DNA of 64,000 nt from an uncultured Candidatus Nitrosopumilus sp. (GTDB lineage Archaea > Thermoproteota > Nitrososphaeria > Nitrososphaerales > Nitrosopumilaceae), in NCBI GenBank assembly GCA_951812645.1, contig CATOSM010000001.1:909560-973559 (forward strand), read 5' to 3'. Numbering within the stretch: position 1 is the stretch's first letter; each line of letters starts with the position of its first letter. The notes under the pieces are model-generated. The model was not told the DNA's origin. It did not search any database and saw nothing but the letters and a program-made list of their open reading frames with translations. This document shows positions 41,881-50,750 of this stretch, one piece after another. The position numbers and the translations under genes are program-made.

Positions 41881-43557
41881 TCACTTTACAGATTTTACTT
41901 GTTTAGTAACTGAATATTTACTTGTCTCATCGCTTTTTCTTGACAAAAGGATGGCACAGCCATAACGGATATTGGTCTCTTTTATGTAGTTTGTAGGTAT
42001 TCGTTTGGTAATCTGAGGGGTAATTCTAAATGTCCAAGTAGCCTCCATACTTTTTTTCTCAAAAGAATATGTGAGAATTTTTGTATTGGTTTTCTTCAAA
42101 ATATCTTGTTCGTTGATAGGAGGAACAAATGAGTCACTTCCTGTTTTTTTAGCATTAACTTCAATGAATGTACTAAGAGAAGGAATATTTTCCCAATGAT
42201 AATCATCAGAATGTACAATACACAAAGTAATTTTTCCAATTGAGGAATTTGGAACTTTTATAAACACTTCGTCAGATGTGACAGTTGTAATTTTTTTCTC
42301 AGTTTTATCAAATAATGGAATTGTTCCTTCTGTAAGAAACAAAGCTTGATCTTTATGACAAGCAGTAAATGAACGAGGAATGCCTAGACCAGAACAGGAA
42401 GAGTGATTTTTAATTGAAGATAATGCAAAAATTGCTTTCAGTGTTTCAACATTTTGAATTTGATTTCCATACATAGCTAAAATTTCTGCAAATTTTCTTG
42501 CTAACAAGGGAGATGAAAAACTAGTTCCTATGAAATTCGAGCACATAGTCCCATTTTTTGTAAAGCTAGTAATTCCATTAACTCCATTGGCCGAAACAGA
42601 ATGACCATCATAAATCAAATTAGTTCCATGTTCCACAAAATCAGGTTTGACACATTGAAAAAGGAATTTATTTTTTGAACCACAGCAGCTATATGGAGCA
42701 ACGTCACCTTCATGTGCAAGCGCATTTACGGGAGTTCCACTCATAGACAGATTTTTAGCAATTGAACCTACTGCAATTGAAGATATTGCATTACCAGGTG
42801 CCATAACTTGATAATTTTCTAGATATGACGGATAGAGATTACCTGAATTTAGTTCATTCTTGATTTTTGTAGCATCAATATTTCCGGCACTACAAATAAA
42901 AGCAATATTTTCTCTTTGGATAATTCTATCTAATTCATAAACATCTTCTAAATCAGCATCAGGAAAACCTATGGATGAAGTAAAAATTCTTGATTTATCT
43001 TTGTATTTTCGTATTCCATCAATTATGCCCAAAAAAGAGTCTGTGGGTTTCTCTTGTGACCAAATTTTGTAAGAGATAATTTTTGAAATTGGGTTTCTTC
43101 TATCTTCACCAATTGTTGATAAACATGCAATAGGAGTCCCATGACCTAAATCATCACTATCATCAAAATTATCCATATTGTATCCATCCCGATTCTCAAT
43201 CAACCCGTCCAGTGGAGAAATCAGGTTCAATCCTGTGTCCATTACTGTGATAATTGGTAATTCTCTTTTTGTTGATGCATGAAATGATTGAGGTATTGCT
43301 TTGATTGCTTTTTTTGATGTTTTGATTTTTTCAGCTACTCCTTCTGGAACTTTACTAATACGATAAATAAAATCAGAATCATCTAATAATTTTCTTATCG
43401 TTTCATAATCTAGTTCTGAAAAAATTAATCCTTCATTTTTCAGATTTTCGCCAAAAGTTTTTTTCTTATTGTCCGAGAGAAAGTTCCTTACGAGAGTATC
43501 GTATTGTTTTTGTTGATCAGGCGAAATATTTGGAATTATTTTTATCATTGAAAACAT
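41881..43557 (-). CDS. Intracellular subtilisin-like serine protease (S8 family)
   Basis: A 558-residue protease with the complete subtilase triad: Asp in ITVMDTGLN (about residue 107), His in DDLGHGTPIA (about 140) and Ser in FIGTSFSSP (about 345), plus the oxyanion Asn in FICSAGNID (about 225). There is no signal peptide, so it acts inside the cell. About 100 N-terminal residues precede the catalytic domain and a beta-rich 150-residue domain follows. A 154-residue gene ends 11 bp upstream on the same strand. Stand-alone cytoplasmic subtilases with a small partner recur in mobile elements and defence loci; a defence role here is inference. Confidence 0.88.
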   Translation of the reverse strand: MFSMIKIIPNISPDQQKQYDTLVRNFLSDNKKKTFGENLKNEGLIFSELDYETIRKLLDDSDFIYRISKVPEGVAEKIKTSKKAIKAIPQSFHASTKRELPIITVMDTGLNLISPLDGLIENRDGYNMDNFDDSDDLGHGTPIACLSTIGEDRRNPISKIISYKIWSQEKPTDSFLGIIDGIRKYKDKSRIFTSSIGFPDADLEDVYELDRIIQRENIAFICSAGNIDATKIKNELNSGNLYPSYLENYQVMAPGNAISSIAVGSIAKNLSMSGTPVNALAHEGDVAPYSCCGSKNKFLFQCVKPDFVEHGTNLIYDGHSVSANGVNGITSFTKNGTMCSNFIGTSFSSPLLARKFAEILAMYGNQIQNVETLKAIFALSSIKNHSSCSGLGIPRSFTACHKDQALFLTEGTIPLFDKTEKKITTVTSDEVFIKVPNSSIGKITLCIVHSDDYHWENIPSLSTFIEVNAKKTGSDSFVPPINEQDILKKTNTKILTYSFEKKSMEATWTFRITPQITKRIPTNYIKETNIRYGCAILLSRKSDETSKYSVTKQVKSVK

Positions 43558-43568
43558 TTCAGATTTTT

Positions 43569-44033
43569 TTAAAGATTTTTCAAATGATAGAGATAATGAT
43601 CAGTAATAGTTAGAGGTCTAATCATACTAACATATTTTTCAAAATATTGCGGAGGTTCTTTTTCCAACATATTTGATAAAGCCTCATCAGAAACACTTAC
43701 CAATAATTTAAAATGAGTTTCATCATAAAATGTAATTATTTCACCTTTCAGTTTATTGAGAACTTGATTCAGATTGGGGCCTGCAGCATCAATATTTGTG
43801 CCTAAAACACAGAAGCCTTGATTTTTTGAACGTAATTTTTTTTCTTTTAAAATTTTTGAAGTTTTTTTTACTTGATCCCAAATCTCTTGTTCTTTCCACT
43901 CTTTATCTTCAAAAATATCAGAATCAAACTCGGTAATTTTTGGAGGAAATGGTTTTGATTCTCGAGTAACCTTAGAAACTTTTTGTTCGGGTTCAAGAAA
44001 CATGAATGGATCTAGCCCGAATTCAGATGACAA
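43569..44033 (-). CDS. Small partner of the S8 protease
   Basis: A 154-residue acidic protein of no family I know. The N-terminal half is disordered-looking and charged; the C-terminal part (from about residue 72, GFCVLGTNIDAAG, FKLLVSVSDEALSNML) could be an alpha/beta domain of the size of a subtilase propeptide or inhibitor. Its stop is 11 bp from the protease start, so the two are co-transcribed. A role as inhibitor, chaperone or substrate-recognition partner is speculation from context. Confidence 0.6.
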   Translation of the reverse strand: MSSEFGLDPFMFLEPEQKVSKVTRESKPFPPKITEFDSDIFEDKEWKEQEIWDQVKKTSKILKEKKLRSKNQGFCVLGTNIDAAGPNLNQVLNKLKGEIITFYDETHFKLLVSVSDEALSNMLEKEPPQYFEKYVSMIRPLTITDHYLYHLKNL

Positions 44034-44248
44034 TCAAAATTAGGTGAGATGCTAACCTAAAAAAGATTATGACGATACGAAGATTTGAACCAATCAAAAA
44101 AATCCCCTTCAGAGGTTTATTTTTTGAAATTATTTTACCATAAAATAATTTTAAATAAATCTTTTAATCGAGAGTTGCCACTTGATCACAATCGCAAAAA
44201 AGATAATGATTTAGATCTACAGTATTTTTCTAAACAAGAATAATCAAA

Positions 44249-44617
44249 TTACTTTTGAAACTTGCCATAGTATCTGTTTTTTATTGCTCTGTCTTTTATA
44301 CGACCTTTCTTTATTTCGGAGTCACTCCATTCCCTTGCCCATATTATTTTGCTTTCTTCAATCCAGTAATGTGATTTACATGGAAAATTCCAATTCCCAA
44401 TTGATGGATACATTGTAACTGTTTCTCCATCCCAAGTTAGTTTCCAATCTGCTGGCTTGATTGGAGTTACAACAATCTCGCCACAACCACAAGCACACTT
44501 GTGAGTTGCTGTGGCATAAGGTACAGAAATGTACAATATTCCTTCTTTGATCACTTCAGGTATGAATTCTACAAACTTATGTTTAAACACTTTACGTTTC
44601 ATTTGCATTTTCGTCAT
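44249..44617 (-). CDS. DUF6527-like zinc protein of the ubiquitin-like operon
   Basis: A protein of about 122 residues. The pattern HKCACGCGE, then WKLTWDGETVTMYPSIGNW, then CKSHYWIEE matches what I recall of DUF6527, a family found with prokaryotic ubiquitin-like and ThiF/E1 genes. The three Cys plus Cys/His of the second motif would bind zinc. I place the start at 44617 (MTKMQMKRK); the ATG at 44602 is also possible. Either overlaps the end of the E1-like gene, so translation is coupled. A metallo-enzyme or E3/peptidase-like role is not established. Confidence 0.75.
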   Translation of the reverse strand: MTKMQMKRKVFKHKFVEFIPEVIKEGILYISVPYATATHKCACGCGEIVVTPIKPADWKLTWDGETVTMYPSIGNWNFPCKSHYWIEESKIIWAREWSDSEIKKGRIKDRAIKNRYYGKFQK

Positions 44618-45779
44618 TTGTAACAGTGTTTGTAGAAATTCCATAAACGGTGTGATGTTCCTGCCCAAAATCATGATAGAATCCACACATCTTCTTCCAC
44701 TTGATTACTGCAAGAGATGCATTTAATGCATTCATGTCTGCAATTTGGATGTTGCTTGAATATTCATCCTCATCTGTATCTTCAAAATGAATCCTTTTTG
44801 CCATATGCTTATAAAAAGATGGAGTACATGTTGTTATTCTAACCGAACCAACCAATGATCCATTTTCATTACAAATGCCCATTCCCACGTCGATGAATGA
44901 TATCTTGTTTTCTAATAGGTGATTTATTATCGTCTGTCTTGATTTGCCACTGTCAACACAAAGGAACACAAAATCCATAGAATTTAATTCAGTAATGTTT
45001 GATTCATCGATAAATTGAGAGTGAGGAATTATTTTTCTTCGCATCTTAGAATAGGTTCCAGCAAACCATTCCACTTTGGTTGTTATTTTCGTTAGATCAT
45101 CAAATGATGGTGCTCCTGGTGAACGGAATGCATTATGCTGGAGAAATTTATCTCCATCAAAAAGATGAATCTCCTCTACTGTTGTTTTGGCCACAAGATC
45201 TAGAATGTATGATCCAGTCCCTCCCAGTCCTATGATTGCTATTCGGTTTTTCTTTAGTTTTTCATTGATGGACGTGATGCCTGCACGACTTGATGAAGTG
45301 TCTGAGTAACAGAAAACTGATTCAACTTCGGTGAGTTTAATGGGCAGAAACATATTGGATGTGGCCTCGGGTTCAATTACATGAGCCTCACCTTCTAATA
45401 TCTTGACATATTGGGTCATTTTTTGGTGATAGTTTGCATATCCTTCAGGAGAAGGTTTCTGAGAAAATGAATGTGTAGCTGTGATTTCATTTCCAATTTG
45501 TTGTTGTATGTTGCACTGATTTACTAGACTGGTTAATTGTGAACCTTTAGAATTACACGGATAATCTCCAACCCAGAACGCTACATGATCAGATGGTTTA
45601 ACAGTAGAATCTCCGGATAAATCTAGAGATGAAACTAGTATTCCATATGCGACCTGTTTCTTGTCATTGACATATGGGACATGACGAATTAAGAGGTACC
45701 CGTTAAGTAACTCTACCTCATACCCTTCATCTCGAAGAAGTTTTAGATCAGTGCTACGATTTATCAGTTCGTGTGACAT
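44592..45779 (-). CDS. ThiF/E1-like ubiquitin-activating enzyme with N-terminal domain
   Basis: A 395-residue protein. The N-terminal 160 residues (HSFSQKP...YHQKMTQYVKIL) resemble the DUF6791 domain found fused to ThiF-type enzymes. The C-terminal half is an E1/MoeB/ThiF adenylyltransferase: nucleotide loop IIGLGGTGSYILD (about residues 183-195), LFDGDKFLQHNAFRSPGAPS with the adenylation Asp and Arg, and FLCVDSGKSR. It overlaps the upstream ubiquitin-like gene by 26 nt and the downstream DUF6527-like gene by 26 nt, showing an obligate unit. It would adenylate the C-terminus of the ubiquitin-like protein. Confidence 0.83.
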   Translation of the reverse strand: MSHELINRSTDLKLLRDEGYEVELLNGYLLIRHVPYVNDKKQVAYGILVSSLDLSGDSTVKPSDHVAFWVGDYPCNSKGSQLTSLVNQCNIQQQIGNEITATHSFSQKPSPEGYANYHQKMTQYVKILEGEAHVIEPEATSNMFLPIKLTEVESVFCYSDTSSSRAGITSINEKLKKNRIAIIGLGGTGSYILDLVAKTTVEEIHLFDGDKFLQHNAFRSPGAPSFDDLTKITTKVEWFAGTYSKMRRKIIPHSQFIDESNITELNSMDFVFLCVDSGKSRQTIINHLLENKISFIDVGMGICNENGSLVGSVRITTCTPSFYKHMAKRIHFEDTDEDEYSSNIQIADMNALNASLAVIKWKKMCGFYHDFGQEHHTVYGISTNTVTNDENANET

Positions 45780-46014
45780 CGAAAACCATTCTGTTCCTGA
45801 CTTTTACTCTCTGTCCATCTACAAGAGTGCCCTGAGAATTTCCCTTTGGGCCACAGCTGTATTGAACAGTGAATATCTCTGTTTCTTTATGAGGAGGAGG
45901 AAATGCCAAATCAACTACTTGTGAATAGTTAATCGTTTCGTCATCCCAAGGTTTTGGTTGTGCATTAACGATTATGTGGAATCGTCTTGCACATTGTTCA
46001 TTTTCTTTTTGCAT
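45754..46014 (-). CDS. Multiubiquitin-family ubiquitin-like protein (single domain)
   Basis: An 86-residue beta-grasp protein. The motif order FHIIVNAQPKPWDDETINY, VVDLAFP, TVQYSCGPKGNSQGTLVDG and VKVRNRMVFDVTRTDKS follows the bacterial multiubiquitin family closely. Most family members have several such domains in tandem; this one has a single domain. It does not end in a di-glycine, so how it would be conjugated is unclear; the TDKS end is typical of the family's domain boundary. It is the first gene of the three-gene operon. The IS copy 2 inserted about 100 bp upstream. Confidence 0.8.
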   Translation of the reverse strand: MQKENEQCARRFHIIVNAQPKPWDDETINYSQVVDLAFPPPHKETEIFTVQYSCGPKGNSQGTLVDGQRVKVRNRMVFDVTRTDKS

Positions 46015-46114
46015 GATAAATCATTATTTTTTTAATACAAAAATGGTTTTTTGAACATATTGTTAAACAATCTAAAAACTAGGAATAAAATTGAAATTTG
46101 TTTTTTTCATTTTC

Positions 46115-46990
46115 AACTCATCCTAAAACCGATCATTTTGTAAATAATTCATGACAATCGGGATCTAAGAATGACCCTGCTGATGTATCTTTCATGATTC
46201 ACAAAGAAATGTCAGACACTCAATGGAACACAGTTGCAACACATCTGCCAAAGCCTGCAAAAACTGGCAGGCCAAGATGCAATGACAGAAATACAATCAA
46301 CGGAATTTTGTTTGTCCTAACAACCGGCTGCAGGTGGGCAGACATGCCGGACAGATACGGTTCAAAATCCACCGCGCATCTGAGATTCTCAGAGCTGCAG
46401 CAAAAGGGAATATGGAAAGGGATTCTGTCAGGACTGATAAAATCCGCACACAGACAGGGAAAAATCAGCCTGGAAAAAATATCGATTGATTCATCGTCAA
46501 TTGCCGCCAAAAAAGGGGGGACAAAATAGGATATGACGGGTCCAGGAAGATCCTGGGCACAAAAATACACGTTGCAGTAGACAGGACAGGACTGCCAATC
46601 TCAATCAGGGCCAGCCCTGCAAATGTCCATGACAGTACGAAATTCATCGGTGTGTTGGAAAACATCTCAGAACCTGCAGATGACGGTTTGATACGGGAGA
46701 TCATCTCAGTGTATGCCGACAGGGGATACGATGCGGCATGCATCAGAGACTATCTGGGATCCCATGGGATTGACTGTTGCATTCCATACAAAAGGAACTC
46801 AAGGAACGTTGCACAGAACAGGAGCCAAAAACATTATGGCAAGACGAGGTTTGTCGTAGAGCGGTTCTTTGCCTGGCTCAGGTGCGGACTTTACGGGACG
46901 GCAGTCAGATGCGAAGGGAACCGTGACAGCTGTCTCGGGTTTGTGTATCTGGCATGCATCATGATGTATTGGAGGGTTTTAGGATAAGTT
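46115..46990 (+). mobile_element. IS5-family (IS427-type) insertion, copy 2, apparently intact
   Basis: An 876-bp element with inverted terminal repeats AACTCATCCTAAAACC and GGTTTTAGGATAAGTT. If the element is taken as CTCATCC...GGATAAG, the flanks on both sides read TTCAA, a possible 5-bp target duplication. It abuts the stump of an integrase gene on its right. Among the three copies only this one has no internal stop or indel besides the family's normal frameshift site. Confidence 0.85.
46194..46987 (+). CDS. IS5/IS427 transposase, copy 2, -1 frameshift type
   Basis: The first frame (46194-46529) encodes the N-terminal HTH-like domain (MSDTQWNTVATHLPKP, TTGCRWADMPDRYGSKS). At GCC AAA AAA GGG GGG (about 46510-46524) a -1 slip enters a frame that stays open to 46987 and holds the catalytic blocks HVAVDRTG, YADRGYD and VVERFFAWL. 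Such A/G slippery runs are the usual programmed -1 site in this IS group, so the full protein of about 263 residues is a fusion product. Confidence 0.82.
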
Positions 46991-47225
46991 CAAATTCAAT
47001 TTCTTCTCTGGTCCATTCTTTGATGTTTTTATCGTCCTTGATTTCCAGAATTCTTCTGATGCAATCAGCATAGTTTGCAATTCTTCCATATGACTTGTTG
47101 TCAAGTCGCAACCGGTCCATAAACTTGCAGACAGTTTGGGCATTCTCATGCGAGAACCTTTTTTGAAGAGATATCTTGGCACATTCAGCCCTCTTTTTTG
47201 CGTTGTGAATGTCGACTTTAATCAT
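46987..47225 (-). pseudogene. Integrase stump of element B
   Basis: From the ATG at 47225, about 78 codons are nearly identical to the N-terminus of the intact integrase at 38563-39819 (same HNAKKRxECAKISLQKR and KSYGRIANYADCIRR). Similarity ends exactly at the IS boundary; the remaining 340 codons, including all catalytic residues, are gone rather than displaced to the other side of the IS, so an adjacent deletion accompanied or followed the insertion. Confidence 0.88.
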
Positions 47226-47295
47226 GATGGTATAATCCTGAATCTGATTTAAGCGGCAAATTTTGTTTATTGCGGGTTATCAATAACAAGAGAAG

Positions 47296-47379
47296 CGCAG
47301 AGAGAGGGATTTGAACCCCCGTATGCTTGCGCACACAGGCTCTCAAGGCCCGCGCCCTACCGAGCTAGGCGACCTCTGC
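47296..47379 (-). tRNA. tRNA-Ser (UGA), integration target
   Basis: An 84-nt class II tRNA: acceptor GCAGAGG/TCTCTGC, anticodon stem CGGGC/GCCTG with loop CTTGAGA (anticodon UGA), long variable arm TGTGCGCAAGCATAC, T-arm with TTCAAAT loop, discriminator G. CCA is not encoded. Its 3' end (CGCAGAGAGAG on the plus strand) is the attachment core repeated at 39890 and partly at 31829. Confidence 0.94.
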
Positions 47380-47452
47380 AAAAATTCTTGGATAATAGCG
47401 GTTAAAATCTGTTGAGGTAAAATAGAAAAATAAGAAAAAAGAAAAAATTTCT

Positions 47453-48001
47453 TTAATCGTGTGCGTGTGGGTTTTCAGAACCAGAGGACATTAGAACATA
47501 AGTTCCTGCTGCCTTCTCGTGCCATTCTTGGTTGGCTGATTCGATACGAATAGCTCCTTCAGGACAAATTTCTTGACAAGCCATACAAACGGTACAATCG
47601 TGTTCTCTGATTGGCTGTGATTTGTCTGTATAATCTAATCTTTCATCCTGTTCTGTCAAGCCAGTTCCTTCAAAAGTTTCCCCCATAGCGCTTGCTGCTG
47701 GAATATCTTTTTCGGTTCTGTACCATTGGAACGTTTGGACTGGACACACACTCATGCATGAACCAGCTGCAACACACGAATCCCAATCGACTGCAACAGT
47801 AGTACCATGAATTCCAAGGGGAACTTGCTCTTCCCCTCTTTCTGCATAGGCTGCCTTTACATCTTCGTTTGAGAATGCTGCACCGTCAGTTCTTCCATCA
47901 CCCCAGATATAGTGAAAGTTCTCACCGTCTGCGTGATTTGTTTGACCCTTTGGCTTTACGTCATTATGACAAAAGTCTTCAGGGATTTGTAGATCTGCCA
48001 T
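47453..48001 (-). CDS. Sulfolobus-type ferredoxin (paralogue 1)
   Basis: A 182-residue ferredoxin with an N-terminal extension of about 70 residues rich in His, Asp and Gly, as in archaeal zinc-containing ferredoxins, then [19 protein letters not shown] (first cluster) and HDCTVCMACQEICPEGAI (second cluster). In the first cluster the position of Asp in the 3Fe-4S-type CxxDxxC motif is Ala. It lies next to tRNA-Ser and is followed, on the same strand, by a close paralogue upstream. Likely electron carrier for the ferredoxin reductase paralogues (inference). Confidence 0.88.
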   Translation of the reverse strand: MADLQIPEDFCHNDVKPKGQTNHADGENFHYIWGDGRTDGAAFSNEDVKAAYAERGEEQVPLGIHGTTVAVDWDSCVAAGSCMSVCPVQTFQWYRTEKDIPAASAMGETFEGTGLTEQDERLDYTDKSQPIREHDCTVCMACQEICPEGAIRIESANQEWHEKAAGTYVLMSSGSENPHAHD

Positions 48002-48107
48002 AATTCCATTATTTGAGAATATTATTTAAATCTAGACAAAATTAGTTGGGACTAAACTCAGAAGATAATATAAAAATCACAAAGTTCTAGGCATGACATA
48101 CTTGTAA

Positions 48108-48635
<528 letters not shown>

Positions 48636-48746
48636 TTATTATTTAAAGCTAGATATCCGTTTTACGAGCACACAGGTAGACTGTGGATCTGTCAGGAAGG
48701 AAAAATTTCCTTACGTTCATAACGATCAACTGTCAATCCTCCGGAT

Positions 48747-49412
48747 ATGGATATTATCAAGTATGATGTGTACAAGGGTCCAAATCTCGGAGTATACATT
48801 ACCGTAAATGACAGCATCGGTCTGGTTCCAATGGGATTTGCTCAAACCAAAGCTGACAAACTTGCAAGATATCTAGATATTGAAGTTCATCATACTGCAA
48901 TTGCAAACACCAGGCTGATTGGCGCATTGTCAGTTATGAACAATAAAGGAATTTTGTTACCCAATACTGCTTATGAAAATGAATACGAGTATCTAAAAGA
49001 AGAAACGGATTTGGAGGTTGGGGTATTAGATACAAAATTCAATGCGCTAGGAAACGTAATCTGTGCAAATGACAAAGGGGCAGTTGTATCTCCATGGTTA
49101 TCAAAGCAAGACTGCCAAACCATTTCAGATGTTTTGGGAGTAGAGGTATTGCAGAAAAAAATTGCGGGGTTTAATCAGGCAGGAGTCGTGTTGGTTGCAA
49201 ACGATTCTGGTGCTGCAATCCATCCAGAGGCAGATGAGGAGGATATGAAGACCATAGGTAACGTATTAGGCACGAAAATTGAGCAGAGTTCTATCAACAG
49301 CGGTGTTCCGTATGTGTCATCAGGAATTTTGGTAAATAATCACTGTGTGGTTGTGGGGAATTTGACCAGCGGTCCTGAAATCATGATGCTGACTAGGGCG
49401 TTTCTAGATTAA
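48747..49412 (+). CDS. eif6: Translation initiation factor aIF6
   Basis: Anti-association factor that binds the large ribosomal subunit. The 221-residue protein shows the five-fold pseudosymmetric repeat of about 45 residues in which segments such as NTRLIGALSVMNNKGILLP, GNVICANDKGAVVSP and GVVLVANDSGAAIHP recur. The C-terminal 20 nt overlap the convergent hisS gene. The start ATG follows an AT-rich region. Confidence 0.95.
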   Translation: MDIIKYDVYKGPNLGVYITVNDSIGLVPMGFAQTKADKLARYLDIEVHHTAIANTRLIGALSVMNNKGILLPNTAYENEYEYLKEETDLEVGVLDTKFNALGNVICANDKGAVVSPWLSKQDCQTISDVLGVEVLQKKIAGFNQAGVVLVANDSGAAIHPEADEEDMKTIGNVLGTKIEQSSINSGVPYVSSGILVNNHCVVVGNLTSGPEIMMLTRAFLD

Positions 49413-50676
49413 GAATAGACTTTGGGTCTTCTGTGAGCTTTTCAATTGAGATGGTCCCTTCGGTTCCGTTTGTCATGTCTTTGAGAACCACATTTCCATT
49501 TTCTAATTCTTGAGGCCCTACAATAATTGCAAATTTGGCCCTGCTTGCAATGTCCATCTGTTTTTTCATGTTACGCCCTGCCAAGTCAATGTCAGTCGGG
49601 ATGCTGTTTAGCCTTAGCAGTGACGTAATGGAATGGGCAACTTTTTGCATGTCCTCATTGATGTACAATACTGCAACTCTGCTTTGATTTGTTTCAGGAA
49701 TTATTTTTTGTTCTTGCATTGTCAGCATGATTCTTTCTACGCCGCCTGCAACCCCTGCTGCACCAATGTCTTCCCTCCCAAATGCTTTGGTCAGTGTGTC
49801 GTATCGTCCACCGCCTGCCAATGCACCCAATGTGGAGTTTTTATCAAATGCTTCAAAGACCGCACCGGAATAATAGTCCAGTCCCCTTACGATTCCGAAA
49901 TTAATCCTAACGTTTGAAACTCCCCTGTTATCTAGCGAATCAATTAGTTGTTTTAGTTCGTCCCAAGATTCTAGCTGTGAGACATCAAATGCTTTTTCCA
50001 CCTCTGTTATAGTGCCCTTGATTTGTGAGAATTCTAGAATTTTTTCTAGTTTTTCAGTTGCATAGCCCTTCTCTTGGAATTCAGATAGAATCTGCTCTTT
50101 TGGTTTTTTTGCAATTTTATCTACTGCCCTTAAAATATCTGCAACGAGTTCTGGGTCTTTTGAATCAAAGACTTTGTTGATGTAGGACTCCGCAAGATTA
50201 CGATGGTTGACATCGATTGTGATATCCTTGAGCAGTAGCGAATCAAATAGTCTGGATGTAACTTCTATGATTTCAGCTTCTGATTCGAGGCCAGATTTAC
50301 CATAAACTTCGGCATCCCATTGGTGAAAATATCGATATCTTCCTTTTTGTGGTTCGTCATATCTGAACACGCCGCCAAAGGCCGAGATCTTTGCTGGAAG
50401 CCTCATTGATTTTTGGGATGCCGCATATCTTGTAAGGCCCATCGTAAGGTCAAAACGTAATGCCACTTCTCTGTCCCCTTTATCTTTGAAATGGTAAATC
50501 TCATCGCGAATGCCAGGACCGGACTTTGTTTCCAGTGTTGACAATAGCTCCATTGGGGATGGATCCATAAAGGAGAACCCATACAGGTCTGATAGTTTTT
50601 TGAAATGTGATCTAATGTGTTCAATGCCTGCATTTTCTTGCCCCTCAAAGTCCCTCATTCCACGTGGCAGTTCCAA
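49393..50676 (-). CDS. hisS: Histidyl-tRNA synthetase
   Basis: Class II synthetase of 427 residues that charges tRNA-His. Motif 2 appears as VFRYDEPQKGRYRYFHQWDAE (about residues 108-128, quoted within limit as FRYDEPQKGRYRYFHQ), the HisA box is RGLDYYSGAVFE (about 258-269), and motif 3 GGGRYDTL is near 285. The anticodon-binding domain occupies the last 95 residues. The TTG at 50676 gives MELPRGMRDF, the normal N-terminus of the enzyme. It overlaps the end of eif6 by 20 nt. Confidence 0.96.
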   Translation of the reverse strand: MELPRGMRDFEGQENAGIEHIRSHFKKLSDLYGFSFMDPSPMELLSTLETKSGPGIRDEIYHFKDKGDREVALRFDLTMGLTRYAASQKSMRLPAKISAFGGVFRYDEPQKGRYRYFHQWDAEVYGKSGLESEAEIIEVTSRLFDSLLLKDITIDVNHRNLAESYINKVFDSKDPELVADILRAVDKIAKKPKEQILSEFQEKGYATEKLEKILEFSQIKGTITEVEKAFDVSQLESWDELKQLIDSLDNRGVSNVRINFGIVRGLDYYSGAVFEAFDKNSTLGALAGGGRYDTLTKAFGREDIGAAGVAGGVERIMLTMQEQKIIPETNQSRVAVLYINEDMQKVAHSITSLLRLNSIPTDIDLAGRNMKKQMDIASRAKFAIIVGPQELENGNVVLKDMTNGTEGTISIEKLTEDPKSILNLETP

Positions 50677-50750
50677 GATAACTAGTCCTCAATTGGTTGT
50701 GATTTAGATATTTCTGTGATGGGTGAGAATTGCCGGCAGGATAGTGGGAA

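Larger units (their letters stand above)
39890..47306. mobile_element. Integrative element B (tandem tRNA-Ser island)
   Basis: About 7.4 kb between the internal att-like site and tRNA-Ser. It carries two small orphan genes, a decayed nuclease gene, a subtilase with a partner gene, a ubiquitin-like/E1/DUF6527 operon, an apparently intact IS5/IS427 element, and the first 80 codons of an integrase nearly identical to that of element A. The rest of the integrase is missing, so the element can no longer move by itself. Confidence 0.75.

Noticed and set aside
44075-44110. GATTTGAACC motif reminiscent of a tRNA T-arm
   Set aside because: No acceptor stem, anticodon stem or D-arm can be paired around it.
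46465-46743. Minus-strand frames within the IS elements
   Set aside because: The same antisense frames recur in each IS copy and only mirror the transposase; no independent support.
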